Positions 34,936-43,229 of a stretch of DNA of 64,000 bases are shown one piece after another. The DNA is from an uncultured Coriobacteriaceae bacterium. Lineage in GTDB: Bacteria; Actinomycetota; Coriobacteriia; Coriobacteriales; Coriobacteriaceae. The DNA is taken from assembly GCA_944322305.1 (NCBI GenBank), contig CALUOP010000003.1, positions 62,001 through 126,000 on the forward strand, in the 5' to 3' direction. Within the stretch, counting starts at the first letter, position 1. Each line of letters starts with the position of its first letter. The notes beneath the pieces were generated by a model that saw only the letters and a program-made list of their open reading frames with translations, ran no database searches and was not told the DNA's origin. Both the position numbers and the translations under genes were made by a program.

Positions 34936-35028
34936 CGTGCGGACACGAATCGCACGCCGCCGCGGACAACGCCGCTGCGCCCAAAAAGATCCACGTGCAA
35001 AAAACGTGTCCGCACGAAGCGCTACCAT
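34936..35028 (+). promoter_or_regulatory. Paired CGTGCGGACACG motifs and -10 element before the HelD-like gene
   Basis: CGTGCGGACACG (34936-34947) and its near-complement CGTGTCCGCACG (35005-35016) face each other; the latter is followed after AAGCGC by TACCAT (35023-35028). This repeats the layout before the genes at 3526 and 15417. Confidence 0.5.
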
Positions 35029-35108
35029 AGGGGCAACCCGAAGCGCAACGCTTGGCGGCCCTGTGCTATGCTGAGCGCCCAACGCATCCGGAACGAAGGA
35101 GCGCACCT

Positions 35109-37289
35109 ATGTCTGACCAGCTGTCCGACCAGCTCAACCCCAACTACCCCGACGCTGAGGCTGCGGCGCAGGATCATAGCGACGACCCTGTCTTCCGCGC
35201 CGAGCAGGAGCACCTCGCCGAGCTGTACCAAGAACTCGAGCGCCTGCGCGACAAGCTGCGCGAGGACGTTGAGTCCAACCACTTCGGCGCCGCGCAGGAC
35301 CTTATCGACATGAGCGAGGAAGTGGCGCTCAACTTCAGCGGCTACGACGAGGCGCTGGAAACCTACGCCGCCATCGAGACGCTCAACAGCGTGATCGACG
35401 CCTACAACCTCTACCACGACGCCAACGTAGACAAGCTCCGCCGCGTGGCGCTGCTGCTGGCCCAGCCCTACTTTGCCAAGGTCACGCTGGAGATGCGCCC
35501 CGGCCAGCCCCCGCGCGACGTCTACATCGGCGCCGCCGGCATCACCGACGACAACCGCCGCCCCCTGGTGGTTGACTGGCGCAGCCCCGTGGCCGAGACC
35601 TACTACAACCAGGAAATGGGCCGCACCAGCTACAAGGTCAACGGCCGCACCCGCACCGTCAACCTCATGCTGCGCCGCCAGTTCGACCTCACGCGCAACA
35701 AGCTCAACGCCTACTTCGACACCACCGTCGCCATCGAGGACTCGCTGCTGCTGGCCGCGCTCAGCCGCCACCACTCCGAGAAGCTGCAGGCCATCACCGC
35801 CACCATCCAGCGCGAGCAAAACGAGGTGGTGCGCCACGAGGACGTGCCGGTGCTGCTGGTAAACGGCATCGCCGGCTCGGGCAAGACCTCGGTGCTCCTG
35901 CAGCGCATCGCGTTTCTGCTGTATCGCGAGCGCGAGACCCTCACGCCCGACCAGGTGTGGCTCTTCACGCCCAACCGCGTGTTCGAGAACTACATCGACA
36001 CGGTGCTGCCCAGCATGGGAGAGGCCAACCCGCGCATCTTCACGTGGCGCGCGTTCGTGGCCGCCCAAGGCGCCGGCGAGCGCGACCTGGGCCTCGCCAC
36101 CGACGCGGACACGCTGCGCACGCTCGAGGCGGCTGTCCCCGGCATGGCCCTCGAGCCCGACGACCTGCGCGACATCCGCCTGGGCGAGGAGATCATCCTC
36201 AAGGTTTCGCAGGTGAGAAGTGCCGTCGAGCGCTGCGCCCGCTTCTGCGCCGAGACCGGCTTCGGCATCGGCCCGCGCTTCACCACGCTGGCCAAAGAGG
36301 CGCTGCTCGAGAAGCTCGAGAAGCGCTTCGCGCAGATGGCCCGCAACGAGGAGCTGCAAGAGTCCATCGCCGCCATGGACGTTGAGGAGCAGATCGAGCT
36401 GTTCGGTCAAACCGTGGCGAGCGACGACGACAAGGACCTGGAGCGCCTGGCGCGCCAACTGGTCGAGATGCGCTACGGCACGGTGCGCGAGCAGATCGAG
36501 AACCTCTCGTGGCTGCGCTTCGACCGCATCGGCATGCGCCTGCTGGGCCGTCCCTCGGTCAACGCCACCGAGTGGCTCTACCTCAAGCTGCTGTTCAGCG
36601 GCTCGGGCGACGAAGCGGCCCGCTACGTCATGGTGGACGAGGTGCAAGACTACACCGAGGCCCAGCTTATGGTGCTGGCGCGGTACTTCTCGCACGCGCA
36701 CTTCATGCTTTTAGGCGACGAGCACCAAGCCATTTTCGAGGGAACGGCCTCGTTTGCCCGGGCGGCCGAGATCTTCCGCGCGAGCCACGGCCACGTGGAC
36801 GAGTGCCGCCTGCTCACCAGCTACCGCTCCTCGCCCGAGATCACCGCGCTGTTCACCGGCCTTCTGGACGAGCGCGAGCAGCTCAAGCTGACCTCGGTGC
36901 AGCGCGCCGGCGTGGAACCGGTAGTGCAGGCGTTCGACAGCACGGACGCGTACCTTGAGGCGCTGCGCGGCGCTGTCGCGGCACACGGCGAGGGGCTCTG
37001 CGCGGTTATCGCCGAAAGCGACGCCCGCGTGAGCTGGCTGGCCAAGCAGCTGGGCGACGCCGCGCTGGTGGTCGACAAGAACACGCACCTGCCGGCCGAG
37101 GGCGTGGTGCTGCTGCCGCTGCGCACGGCAAAGGGTCTCGAGTTCGACCAGGTGATCATCCCCGACGCTCAGGAAGAGGTCTACCCGGACACGCCGCTGG
37201 CGCGCCGCCGCCTGTACACGGCGCTTTCGCGCGCGATGCACCAGGTCACCGTGCTGGCGCAGGGTCCGCTCACGCCGCTGTTGGGATAA
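35109..37289 (+). CDS. HelD-like RNA polymerase-associated ATPase (UvrD superfamily)
   Basis: A 726-residue superfamily I ATPase. An N-terminal coiled coil (AEQEHLAELYQELERLRDKLREDVESN) and the segment ADNRRPLVVDWRSP-like (DDNRRPLVVDWRSPVAETYYN) are typical of HelD, which removes stalled or post-termination RNA polymerase from DNA. Walker A is NGIAGSGKTSVLLQRIAFLLY (about 255), Walker B is YVMVDEVQDYTEAQ (about 508), motif III region LLGDEHQAIF, and the C-terminal helicase part ends RRRLYTALSRAMHQVTVL. Start 35109 has AACGAAGGAG upstream. Confidence 0.85.
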   Translation: MSDQLSDQLNPNYPDAEAAAQDHSDDPVFRAEQEHLAELYQELERLRDKLREDVESNHFGAAQDLIDMSEEVALNFSGYDEALETYAAIETLNSVIDAYNLYHDANVDKLRRVALLLAQPYFAKVTLEMRPGQPPRDVYIGAAGITDDNRRPLVVDWRSPVAETYYNQEMGRTSYKVNGRTRTVNLMLRRQFDLTRNKLNAYFDTTVAIEDSLLLAALSRHHSEKLQAITATIQREQNEVVRHEDVPVLLVNGIAGSGKTSVLLQRIAFLLYRERETLTPDQVWLFTPNRVFENYIDTVLPSMGEANPRIFTWRAFVAAQGAGERDLGLATDADTLRTLEAAVPGMALEPDDLRDIRLGEEIILKVSQVRSAVERCARFCAETGFGIGPRFTTLAKEALLEKLEKRFAQMARNEELQESIAAMDVEEQIELFGQTVASDDDKDLERLARQLVEMRYGTVREQIENLSWLRFDRIGMRLLGRPSVNATEWLYLKLLFSGSGDEAARYVMVDEVQDYTEAQLMVLARYFSHAHFMLLGDEHQAIFEGTASFARAAEIFRASHGHVDECRLLTSYRSSPEITALFTGLLDEREQLKLTSVQRAGVEPVVQAFDSTDAYLEALRGAVAAHGEGLCAVIAESDARVSWLAKQLGDAALVVDKNTHLPAEGVVLLPLRTAKGLEFDQVIIPDAQEEVYPDTPLARRRLYTALSRAMHQVTVLAQGPLTPLLG

Positions 37290-37381
37290 CGGCAGCGGAA
37301 AGCGCAGGCTCGGCGCGCTTTTCGGCCCGCAAGGACCCACCCGCCCGGCCCCGGCAGCCGCGAGCTCGTCCCTCTTACACA

Positions 37382-37425
37382 AAGCGCCCGCCAGGAAGGC
37401 AGCCCGCCTATCCTGACGGGCGCTT
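37382..37425. terminator. Bidirectional stem-loop after the HelD-like gene
   Basis: Arms AAGCGCCCGCCAGGA (37382-37396) and TCCTGACGGGCGCTT (37411-37425) pair with one mismatch around 14 bases. It lies between convergent genes; short T-rich ends exist on both sides. Confidence 0.5.
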
Positions 37426-37472
37426 CTCGTTGAGCAGCGTTTTGCAAAAGCGAGCGCATACCCCGGATGCCT

Positions 37473-38189
37473 TTACCCCATCAGCGACCCGTTGTAATAC
37501 ACGATGACCAGCAACCCGCCCGCAAGGCCGGCGGCGGCAAGCACGCCTCCCACCGCCGCGAGGACCCTCGAAAGCGTGCGGCGGCGCCTGTCGACCGCCA
37601 TGCCAAGGCCTCCCGCCACGAGGCAGATCCCCAGGCCAACGCCCAACCCGACCATGCTGAGCCCCTCGCCCGCCGCAAACGCCGGCATATCGGCCGCGGC
37701 AACGTTTGCGTAGTGATACGCATGCAGCGAACTCACGTCGCCTGTCATCAGCATGTGAACGCCGGGCACGATGCACGTGAGGGCAACAACCGCCCCAACA
37801 ACCACGCACACCGCAAGCACAAGCCACGCGTTTGGCCTGCTCAGAGGCACGCCGCGCACGCCGCCAAACGTGATGAGCGCGCCGTTGTGCCGGATAACGG
37901 CAGCAAGCGCCCCCGCGATCCCGCCCACAAGCAGCGCAACGCCCAGCACCGTAAGCGCCATCTCAACCGCCGAAGGCAGCACGGACGCAGTGAGGGGCGA
38001 CATCAGCGCAACGCCGACCCCCGACGCTGCGAGGCCGATGCCGGTTTCGCGCGCAAGCGCCGGCAGCTCTTCCGGCGGCGTCGTGGCGTAATGGTAGCTG
38101 TGCAAAAGCGACGGATTGCCGCTCACCGCCATGAAAATGCCCAAGGCCGCAAGCAACACACCGATCAGCAGAACAATGAGTGCATCCAT
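37473..38189 (-). CDS. Membrane protein with duplicated LHxYHY module
   Basis: A 238-residue protein with about six membrane segments in two homologous halves. Each half contains a helix, then G(N/D)xSxLH(S/A)YHYA (SGNPSLLHSYHYATTP near 25; TGDVSSLHAYHYANVA near 150), an acidic loop ending GIGLA/GLSMV, and another helix pair. The conserved His-Tyr-His cluster could bind a metal, but this is a guess. I do not recognise a named family with certainty. Confidence 0.7.
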   Translation of the reverse strand: MDALIVLLIGVLLAALGIFMAVSGNPSLLHSYHYATTPPEELPALARETGIGLAASGVGVALMSPLTASVLPSAVEMALTVLGVALLVGGIAGALAAVIRHNGALITFGGVRGVPLSRPNAWLVLAVCVVVGAVVALTCIVPGVHMLMTGDVSSLHAYHYANVAAADMPAFAAGEGLSMVGLGVGLGICLVAGGLGMAVDRRRRTLSRVLAAVGGVLAAAGLAGGLLVIVYYNGSLMG

Positions 38190-38449
38190 ACGATCACCTC
38201 GTCATCGACCCTGACCAAAAAGGTGCACCCAGTATAGTCACCGCGCCCTGCAATGCAATACCTGTTTTGCTGGACGGATGCTGAGCAAACGCGGCACAGC
38301 ACGCCAAGAGCGCCCACAGCCCCAGCCGCGAGCGCCCCGACCTCAAACGCAAGCCCGCCTCGGACGAACCGCCCTACTCTTCGGGCTCTAGCGTAAAGGT
38401 TTGCGGCACGTTCTTCTCGCGCCCGCCGGCACCCGCCGGCCAGCACCCA

Positions 38450-39466
38450 TCAACGCTCACCGATGCTACCTTCCCCCACGTCTATCAGCTGCGTCGGCAG
38501 ATAGGAAACCGTGCCGTCGTCGTTGCCGCATGAGAAGTACGCGTTTGCCACCACGCTCGCTCCCTGGTCGTCCTCGATCACGAACTCTGTGCCGTCTTGG
38601 TACCGTACCGTCAGGCGCTCCGCGGAAAACTCGTCGTCCCCCTTCGGATATGCAACGGTAAAGCTGAAGGGACTCAGCTGAACACGTACGCCGCTTCCGT
38701 CAGAGAACGCGCACGTCCCCACCGCCTTCGACGGCGTGAACACAGAAGTTGACGCACGCTCCCCGCTTTCCCCGTCGCCCGAACGCAGTGTCCACACCAC
38801 GCCGTTGCGCAGCAGATCTAGGTTGCCCCACGAACTGAAGTACATCGTGCCGCGCAGCTCGGTTTCAGTTGAAGCCTCTTGGTTCACAATGCAGCGCGTG
38901 TCCATGAACGGCACAGGGGCGTCGCCGTTTACACCGCCGGCCTCAAGATCCGCGTACCTTTGGGCTGCGTCAGCCGACTCCATACCGAGCGAGACGCCGC
39001 CCGGCACTTGCTCAAACACCAGCTCGCCCGTTGGGCTCACCCCGTCCGACAAAGCAACACCTGCGAGGTTGGACAGCATGAACGAAACGGCACCGCAGCC
39101 CACCTCGTCCACCACCATGCTTTCAACTGTCAGTGTGTAGCCGTTTGCCTGCACGCTCAGTTCCACATCCTCAACCGCAGCGCTCATGTCCTCGGAAAGC
39201 GCAGCGGGGTCAACCGTGCGGTAGTTACGCGTATATGAGAGCGTTTCGGTACCGGTATCCTGCGTCCAATCGACGTTGTCGCCCATGCCGTGGTTGCCCC
39301 ACATTGCCTGGAAAAACGCGGCAGCGTCCGAAAGCGCATACGCCGCACCACTAGTTGCGGCCACACCCGCAATCGCCAGCGCAACTACGAGTGCCAAGGG
39401 CAACGGGCCTCCCCGACGATGCCGCGCGCCGCTTCTCGCCCGCTCCAGAACCTTCTCGTCTTGCAC
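38450..39466 (-). CDS. Membrane-anchored extracytoplasmic protein (DUF4179/anti-sigma-like)
   Basis: A 338-residue protein with a short basic cytoplasmic start, one membrane helix (LPLALVVALAIAGVAATSGAAYAL) and a large extracytoplasmic beta-rich domain, the layout of DUF4179-type proteins that often sit beside ECF sigma factors. No sigma gene is adjacent. I chose the GTG at 39466 with GGGAG upstream; the frame opens further to a TTG. After the TGA at 38450 the +1 frame continues for 25 codons (REKNVPQTFTLEPEE then stop at 38374), which could be the original C-terminus lost by a frameshift. Confidence 0.6.
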   Translation of the reverse strand: MQDEKVLERARSGARHRRGGPLPLALVVALAIAGVAATSGAAYALSDAAAFFQAMWGNHGMGDNVDWTQDTGTETLSYTRNYRTVDPAALSEDMSAAVEDVELSVQANGYTLTVESMVVDEVGCGAVSFMLSNLAGVALSDGVSPTGELVFEQVPGGVSLGMESADAAQRYADLEAGGVNGDAPVPFMDTRCIVNQEASTETELRGTMYFSSWGNLDLLRNGVVWTLRSGDGESGERASTSVFTPSKAVGTCAFSDGSGVRVQLSPFSFTVAYPKGDDEFSAERLTVRYQDGTEFVIEDDQGASVVANAYFSCGNDDGTVSYLPTQLIDVGEGSIGER

Positions 39467-39600
39467 ATTGCACTCCCATCCCTTGTACACGCGAACGCGC
39501 CCGCGCGCTGATATGTTCGGGTCCTTCACTTGCAATACGCTCAAGACGGCAGGTTTGTTTCAGGCTCACTGAAAACGCTGTTTTTGATTAATTACGCTAT

Positions 39601-39622
39601 AGTATTGATAAAGTATTGATAA
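39601..39622 (+). promoter_or_regulatory. Tandem operator of the Phd/ParE-like operon
   Basis: AGTATTGATAA is repeated head to tail with no spacer (39601-39611, 39612-39622), 10 bases upstream of the antitoxin start and overlapping an AT-rich promoter region. Confidence 0.6.
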
Positions 39623-39631
39623 GGAGTTGCC

Positions 39632-39889
39632 ATGATTCAGATACGGCCAGTTTCCGACCTGCGCAACAAATTCTCAGACATCGAAGCGATCGTAGCCGAG
39701 GGACAACCCGTCTACCTCACCAAAAACGGCTACGGATCCATGGTGGTAATGGGACTCGACCAATACGCCGCCCTTACCGAAGGAGTCGAGGCAAAACTAG
39801 ACGAGGCGGACCGCGCCGCCGAAGCCGACACGACGCGCCTTACGCATGGCGAAGTTTTCTCCCGTGTTAGGGAAACCCTACATGGCTGA
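39632..39889 (+). CDS. Phd/YefM-type antitoxin
   Basis: An 85-residue antitoxin: IRPVSDLRNKFSDIEAIVAEGQPVYLTKNGYGSMVVMGLDQY is the classic Phd/YefM DNA-binding domain, followed by an acidic toxin-binding tail. The ATG at 39632 follows AAGGAGTTGCC. Its 3' end overlaps the toxin gene by 8 bases. Confidence 0.9.
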   Translation: MIQIRPVSDLRNKFSDIEAIVAEGQPVYLTKNGYGSMVVMGLDQYAALTEGVEAKLDEADRAAEADTTRLTHGEVFSRVRETLHG

Positions 39890-40211
39890 GAGCGGCAGCC
39901 CCTACCGCCTCGAGTACCTGCCCCTGTTCGAGCAGGATCTTCTCGAAGCCACAACGTATATCGCCCAAGTGCTCAAGAACCCCACCGCGGCCCAGCGTCT
40001 TGTTGATGAAACTGAGCGTGCAATTCTCAAACGGCTCGAGAACCCCTTAGCCTTTGAGCCAATGCCCTCAAATCGGAAGCGCCCTCACCCCTACTACCGT
40101 ATTTACGTGCGTAATTACACGGTGTTTTATGTGGTAGTCGGCAACACTATGGAGGTCAGGCGCTTCCTCTACAGCCGGAGAAACTTAGAGCCGCTGCTCG
40201 CCATGAACTAG
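39882..40211 (+). CDS. RelE/ParE-type toxin
   Basis: A 109-residue toxin (YRLEYLPLFEQDLLEATTYIAQVLKNP ... YYRIYVRNYTVFYVVVGNTMEVRRFLYSRRN) of the ParE/RelE fold, second gene of the operon with the Phd-like antitoxin. Whether it cleaves mRNA or poisons gyrase cannot be told from sequence. The ATG at 39882 lies inside the antitoxin's last codons, indicating translational coupling. Confidence 0.88.
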   Translation: MAESGSPYRLEYLPLFEQDLLEATTYIAQVLKNPTAAQRLVDETERAILKRLENPLAFEPMPSNRKRPHPYYRIYVRNYTVFYVVVGNTMEVRRFLYSRRNLEPLLAMN

Positions 40212-40220
40212 CCCGAGGCC

Positions 40221-41249
40221 TTACGCGCGCTCGGCCAGGTCGAGGGCCAGGCGCGCCGTCTCCTCCCAGCCCAGGCACGGGTCGGTGATGGACTTGCCGT
40301 ACACGCCGCCGTCCACCGGCTGGTTGCCGTCCTCGAGGTAGGACTCGACCATGAAACCGCGCACGAGCTTCTTGATGGGCTCGCTGCGTCGCATAGAGTC
40401 CAAGACCTCCTTGCAGATGCGCACCTGCTCGAGCGGGCGCTTGCCGGAGTTGTCGTGGTTGCAGTCGATGATGGCCGCGGGGAACTGGAAGTCCTTCTCG
40501 GTGTACTTGGCCGTCAGGCGCTCCAGGTACTCGTAGTGGTAGTTGGGGTAGTTGAGCCCGTCCATGCCGATGTAGCCGCGCAGCACGGCGTGCGCCAGCG
40601 GGTTGCCCGTGGTCTCGACCTCCCAGTTGCGGAAGATGAAGGTCTGGGGCTGCTGGGCGGCGTAGATGGAGTTGAGCATCACGTCGGTGGAGCCGCCAGT
40701 GGGGTTCTTCATGCCCACGGGCATGGGGACGCCGGAGGCGACCAGGCGGTGCTCCTGGTTCTCGACGGAGCGGGCACCCACCGCGATGTAGCCCAGCACG
40801 TCGATGAGGTACTGGTAGTTGGTGGGGTAGAGCATCTCGTCGGCCGTGAACATGCCGGTTTCCTCAACCACGCGCAGGTGCATGCGGCGGATGGCCTTGA
40901 CGCCCTCGAGCAGGTCGGGCGCGCCCTCGGGGTCGGGGTTGTGCAGCAGGCCCTTGTAGCCAGTGCCCTTAGTGCGCGGCTTGTTGGTGTACACGCGCGG
41001 GATGATGAGGATCTTCTCGGCCACGCGCTCCTGCAGCTTGGCCAGGCGCGTGCAGTACTCGAGCACCGAGTCCTCGCGGTCGGCCGAGCACGGGCCGATG
41101 ATGAGCAGAAGGCGCGGGTCCTCGCCCTTGAGGATAGCGGCCACCTGCGCGTCGAACGCGGGCTTCTTGGCGGTCATCTCGGGCGAAAGCGGCATTTCAG
41201 CGCGGATGTCTTTGGGGATGGGCAGCAGGCGCTTGAAGTTCATGGACAT
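40221..41249 (-). CDS. 3-deoxy-7-phosphoheptulonate (DAHP) synthase, class I
   Basis: A 342-residue type I-alpha DAHP synthase that joins phosphoenolpyruvate and erythrose 4-phosphate at the head of aromatic amino acid synthesis. Signatures: LLLIIGPCSADREDSVLEYC, IPRVYTNKPRTKGTGYKGL, ARSVENQEHRLVASG, VGMKNPTGG, IDCNHDNSGKRP and GFMVESYLEDGNQ. Which amino acid inhibits it is not clear, so I give no aroF/G/H symbol. The start has AAGGAG upstream, and a likely promoter lies at 41364-41393. I found no T-box or leader peptide rich in aromatic codons. Confidence 0.93.
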   Translation of the reverse strand: MSMNFKRLLPIPKDIRAEMPLSPEMTAKKPAFDAQVAAILKGEDPRLLLIIGPCSADREDSVLEYCTRLAKLQERVAEKILIIPRVYTNKPRTKGTGYKGLLHNPDPEGAPDLLEGVKAIRRMHLRVVEETGMFTADEMLYPTNYQYLIDVLGYIAVGARSVENQEHRLVASGVPMPVGMKNPTGGSTDVMLNSIYAAQQPQTFIFRNWEVETTGNPLAHAVLRGYIGMDGLNYPNYHYEYLERLTAKYTEKDFQFPAAIIDCNHDNSGKRPLEQVRICKEVLDSMRRSEPIKKLVRGFMVESYLEDGNQPVDGGVYGKSITDPCLGWEETARLALDLAERA

Positions 41250-41363
41250 GGCACGTGCTCCTTCTTTGCGCGGGCGTCACGCGGTCCGGTGGATCGCCTC
41301 GTGGGGCAAACCACGCCGCCGCATGTGCCGCCAACTGGGCGGAACAAACATTCAGGGAGTTTG

Positions 41364-41393
41364 ATTATCCGCCCGCGTTGCCGCACAGCGCAA
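41364..41393 (-). promoter_or_regulatory. Candidate promoter of the DAHP synthase gene
   Basis: On the minus strand TTGCGC (41393-41388) and GATAAT (41369-41364) are separated by 18 bases, about 115 bases upstream of the start codon. Confidence 0.4.
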
Positions 41394-41469
41394 CAATAGC
41401 CTAGCCGGTGCGCAATTGTTAACGCAACAAGGGCAGCGCAGGGATCGGGGCGCCCGCAGCCTCGCCCGT

Positions 41470-42063
41470 TTAGTACAGCGCCCGCTCCAACAGCGCAAAA
41501 AGCACCGTGCACGAAAGGTCGCCTGCGCGCAACGACTCGTAGATGCCGCGCCAGATGAAGCGAGCCAAAGGACCGGCGCCAACCTGGGCTAGCAGCTCTG
41601 CGCTCACCGCATCGTCGTTCGCAATGGCCTGCCCGAGATTGGCCTCGATGTGGCCGAAGCATCGGCGCTCAGCCTTGAGGCCGCGTGCCTTCGTGCGCGT
41701 GTCGGGTGCCGATATCTCAGCCAGCCATCCGTCTTGGAACTCAGCCAGGGCCCCGCCCATTATGGCGGCAACGCGTCGGCAAAAGCCCACGAGGTTCTCG
41801 CCTTCCCGATAAGCAAAGCACGCGCCTGCCGCGCAGGGGTCTAGCGAGCTCGGCCCGCCAAAGGCAACGCGTTCCCAAAAGCGCTCGATCACCTCGGTTA
41901 CCAGCGATGCCTTGCCGGGAAAGTAGTTGTAGAGCGTGCCCACGGCAACACCGCAATCGCGCGCCACGGCACGGACGCTCAGTGAAGCCAGCCCCTGGGA
42001 GCGGGCGCGCTCGTAGGCTGCCTCGACGATCTCCTCGCGTGTAACCGCACCTTTCCCTGCCAT
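41470..42063 (-). CDS. TetR-family regulator
   Basis: A 197-residue regulator with an N-terminal helix-turn-helix (REEIVEAAYERARSQGLASLSVRAVARDCGVAVGTLYNYFPGK) and a variable ligand domain. It is divergent from the HsmA-like gene, and the shared 225-base region holds repeated TGAACANCGTTC sites, suggesting it represses that gene and itself. Confidence 0.87.
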   Translation of the reverse strand: MAGKGAVTREEIVEAAYERARSQGLASLSVRAVARDCGVAVGTLYNYFPGKASLVTEVIERFWERVAFGGPSSLDPCAAGACFAYREGENLVGFCRRVAAIMGGALAEFQDGWLAEISAPDTRTKARGLKAERRCFGHIEANLGQAIANDDAVSAELLAQVGAGPLARFIWRGIYESLRAGDLSCTVLFALLERALY

Positions 42064-42242
42064 GACAGCCTCCTCCGCACGCTGACGCACCGCCGGCCAT
42101 GCTCTATCCCGTAAGCCTCGCAACAGCTATGTCACCGCGCACGGCCCCTGATGAACATTCCCGCGAACTGTTCAGGAAGAAACAGGCAAAACCGCAGCGT
42201 TTCGCGGGTATTTCTTGAACTTCACGCTTCTCGATCTTATCA

Positions 42243-42270
42243 TGAACATCGTTCGTATGAACAACGTTCA
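42243..42270. promoter_or_regulatory. Tandem TetR operators in front of the HsmA-like gene
   Basis: TGAACATCGTTCG (42243-42255) and the perfect palindrome TGAACAACGTTCA (42258-42270) lie 15 bases apart, just upstream of the ribosome site of the gene at 42289. A related GCGAACTGTTCA sits near 42163. Confidence 0.6.
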
Positions 42271-42288
42271 CTTACGAAAGGAAATCCC

Positions 42289-42777
42289 ATGTCCCTACAG
42301 CTCATGCTTGCCAGCGCGGCTATCACCCTGGCGCTCGTCTTTTACACCATAGGCGTTTTCACCGAACGACGCGATGCGCAGCTCTCCAAAAAGCACGTGG
42401 CCCTCTTTTGGTGCGGCTTGGTGTTCGACACCACCGGCACCACGATTATGACGGGCATGGCGCAGGCGGGATCCGCCGGCATGACCGGCATCCACGGCAT
42501 CACCGGCGCGGCCGCCATCGTCCTGATGCTCTTCCACGCCCTCTGGGCCACCTACACGCTCGTGCGTCGAAACCGCAACTTGGAGCAGACGTTCCATCGG
42601 TTCAGCACCGCCGTGTGGTTGGCGTGGCTCGTGCCCTACATCATCGGCATGTTGGTGGGCATCCCGACCATCACGCTGAGCGACGAGGCCACGGTGGGCA
42701 TCAGCGTGGGTATCGTGGCCGTGATCGCCCTTGCGCTCGTGTGGAGCAGCAAGCGCAAGGCAGCAGCGGCCGCGTAA
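42289..42777 (+). CDS. HsmA-like (TIGR03987-type) four-helix membrane protein
   Basis: A 162-residue integral membrane protein with helices at about 3-25, 40-58, 68-90, 105-125 and 135-152. Family-like features are FYTIGVFTERR, LFWCGLVFDTTGTTIMTGMA, HGITGAAAIVLMLFHALWAT and TAVWLAWLVPYIIGM. The His residues in the helices are characteristic, but the function is unknown. It is under control of the divergent TetR protein. The ATG follows AAAGGAAATCCC. Confidence 0.7.
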   Translation: MSLQLMLASAAITLALVFYTIGVFTERRDAQLSKKHVALFWCGLVFDTTGTTIMTGMAQAGSAGMTGIHGITGAAAIVLMLFHALWATYTLVRRNRNLEQTFHRFSTAVWLAWLVPYIIGMLVGIPTITLSDEATVGISVGIVAVIALALVWSSKRKAAAAA

Positions 42778-43229
42778 AACCTGCAGCACGTCGCCCGCAC
42801 CGCCGGGGTACCTGCCTGCGCCCGGCGGGACGCGTCGCCCGTACCGTGCATGTCCGCCCGCTCGGGAGGGGCACCCCGGCCGCACCGTTACCCGCCGACA
42901 CCAAAATTGCGTCGCATCTTCGCGCCACCTAGCGATGCCAGAGCCGCCTTTCTGCAAACCTCCCGATTAAAGTGCACAACACACGCGAAATCCGGCATAG
43001 CCTTTACGGGAGAGTGCGATTTACCAGGCGTTTTCCTAGCGGCAAGCCAATGGCAACCCGGCAAGCCCCTTATGTTGTGCACTTTAACGGCGGGGTTTGC
43101 ACAACGGCCGGAGCGCCTTCCCCACGCACGCATAAAAGGGGCTGGAAGCACCGCTCCCCACCCTTGCCTGGGCGCTCCATCCGCGCTGTGCATGCCCGCG
43201 CGCTCGGGCGGAGCGCCTCAGCCGTGCCC
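42778..43229. repeat. Gene-free gap with nested inverted and direct repeats
   Basis: No gene is seen between the convergent HsmA-like and antiporter genes. Arms of about 28 bases at 42952-42981 and 43073-43102 (TGCAAACC...TTAAAGTGCACAACA and complement, three mismatches) face each other across about 90 bases. Outside them a direct repeat begins GTGCATG(T/C)CCGC(C/G)CGCTCGGG at about 42846 and 43189. The layout resembles a small mobile inverted-repeat element or a pair of repeat units in opposite orientation. Confidence 0.5.

Noticed and set aside
41250-41469. T-box or aromatic leader peptide before the DAHP synthase gene
   Set aside because: No AGGGTGGNACC box and no run of Phe, Tyr or Trp codons in a small leader frame.
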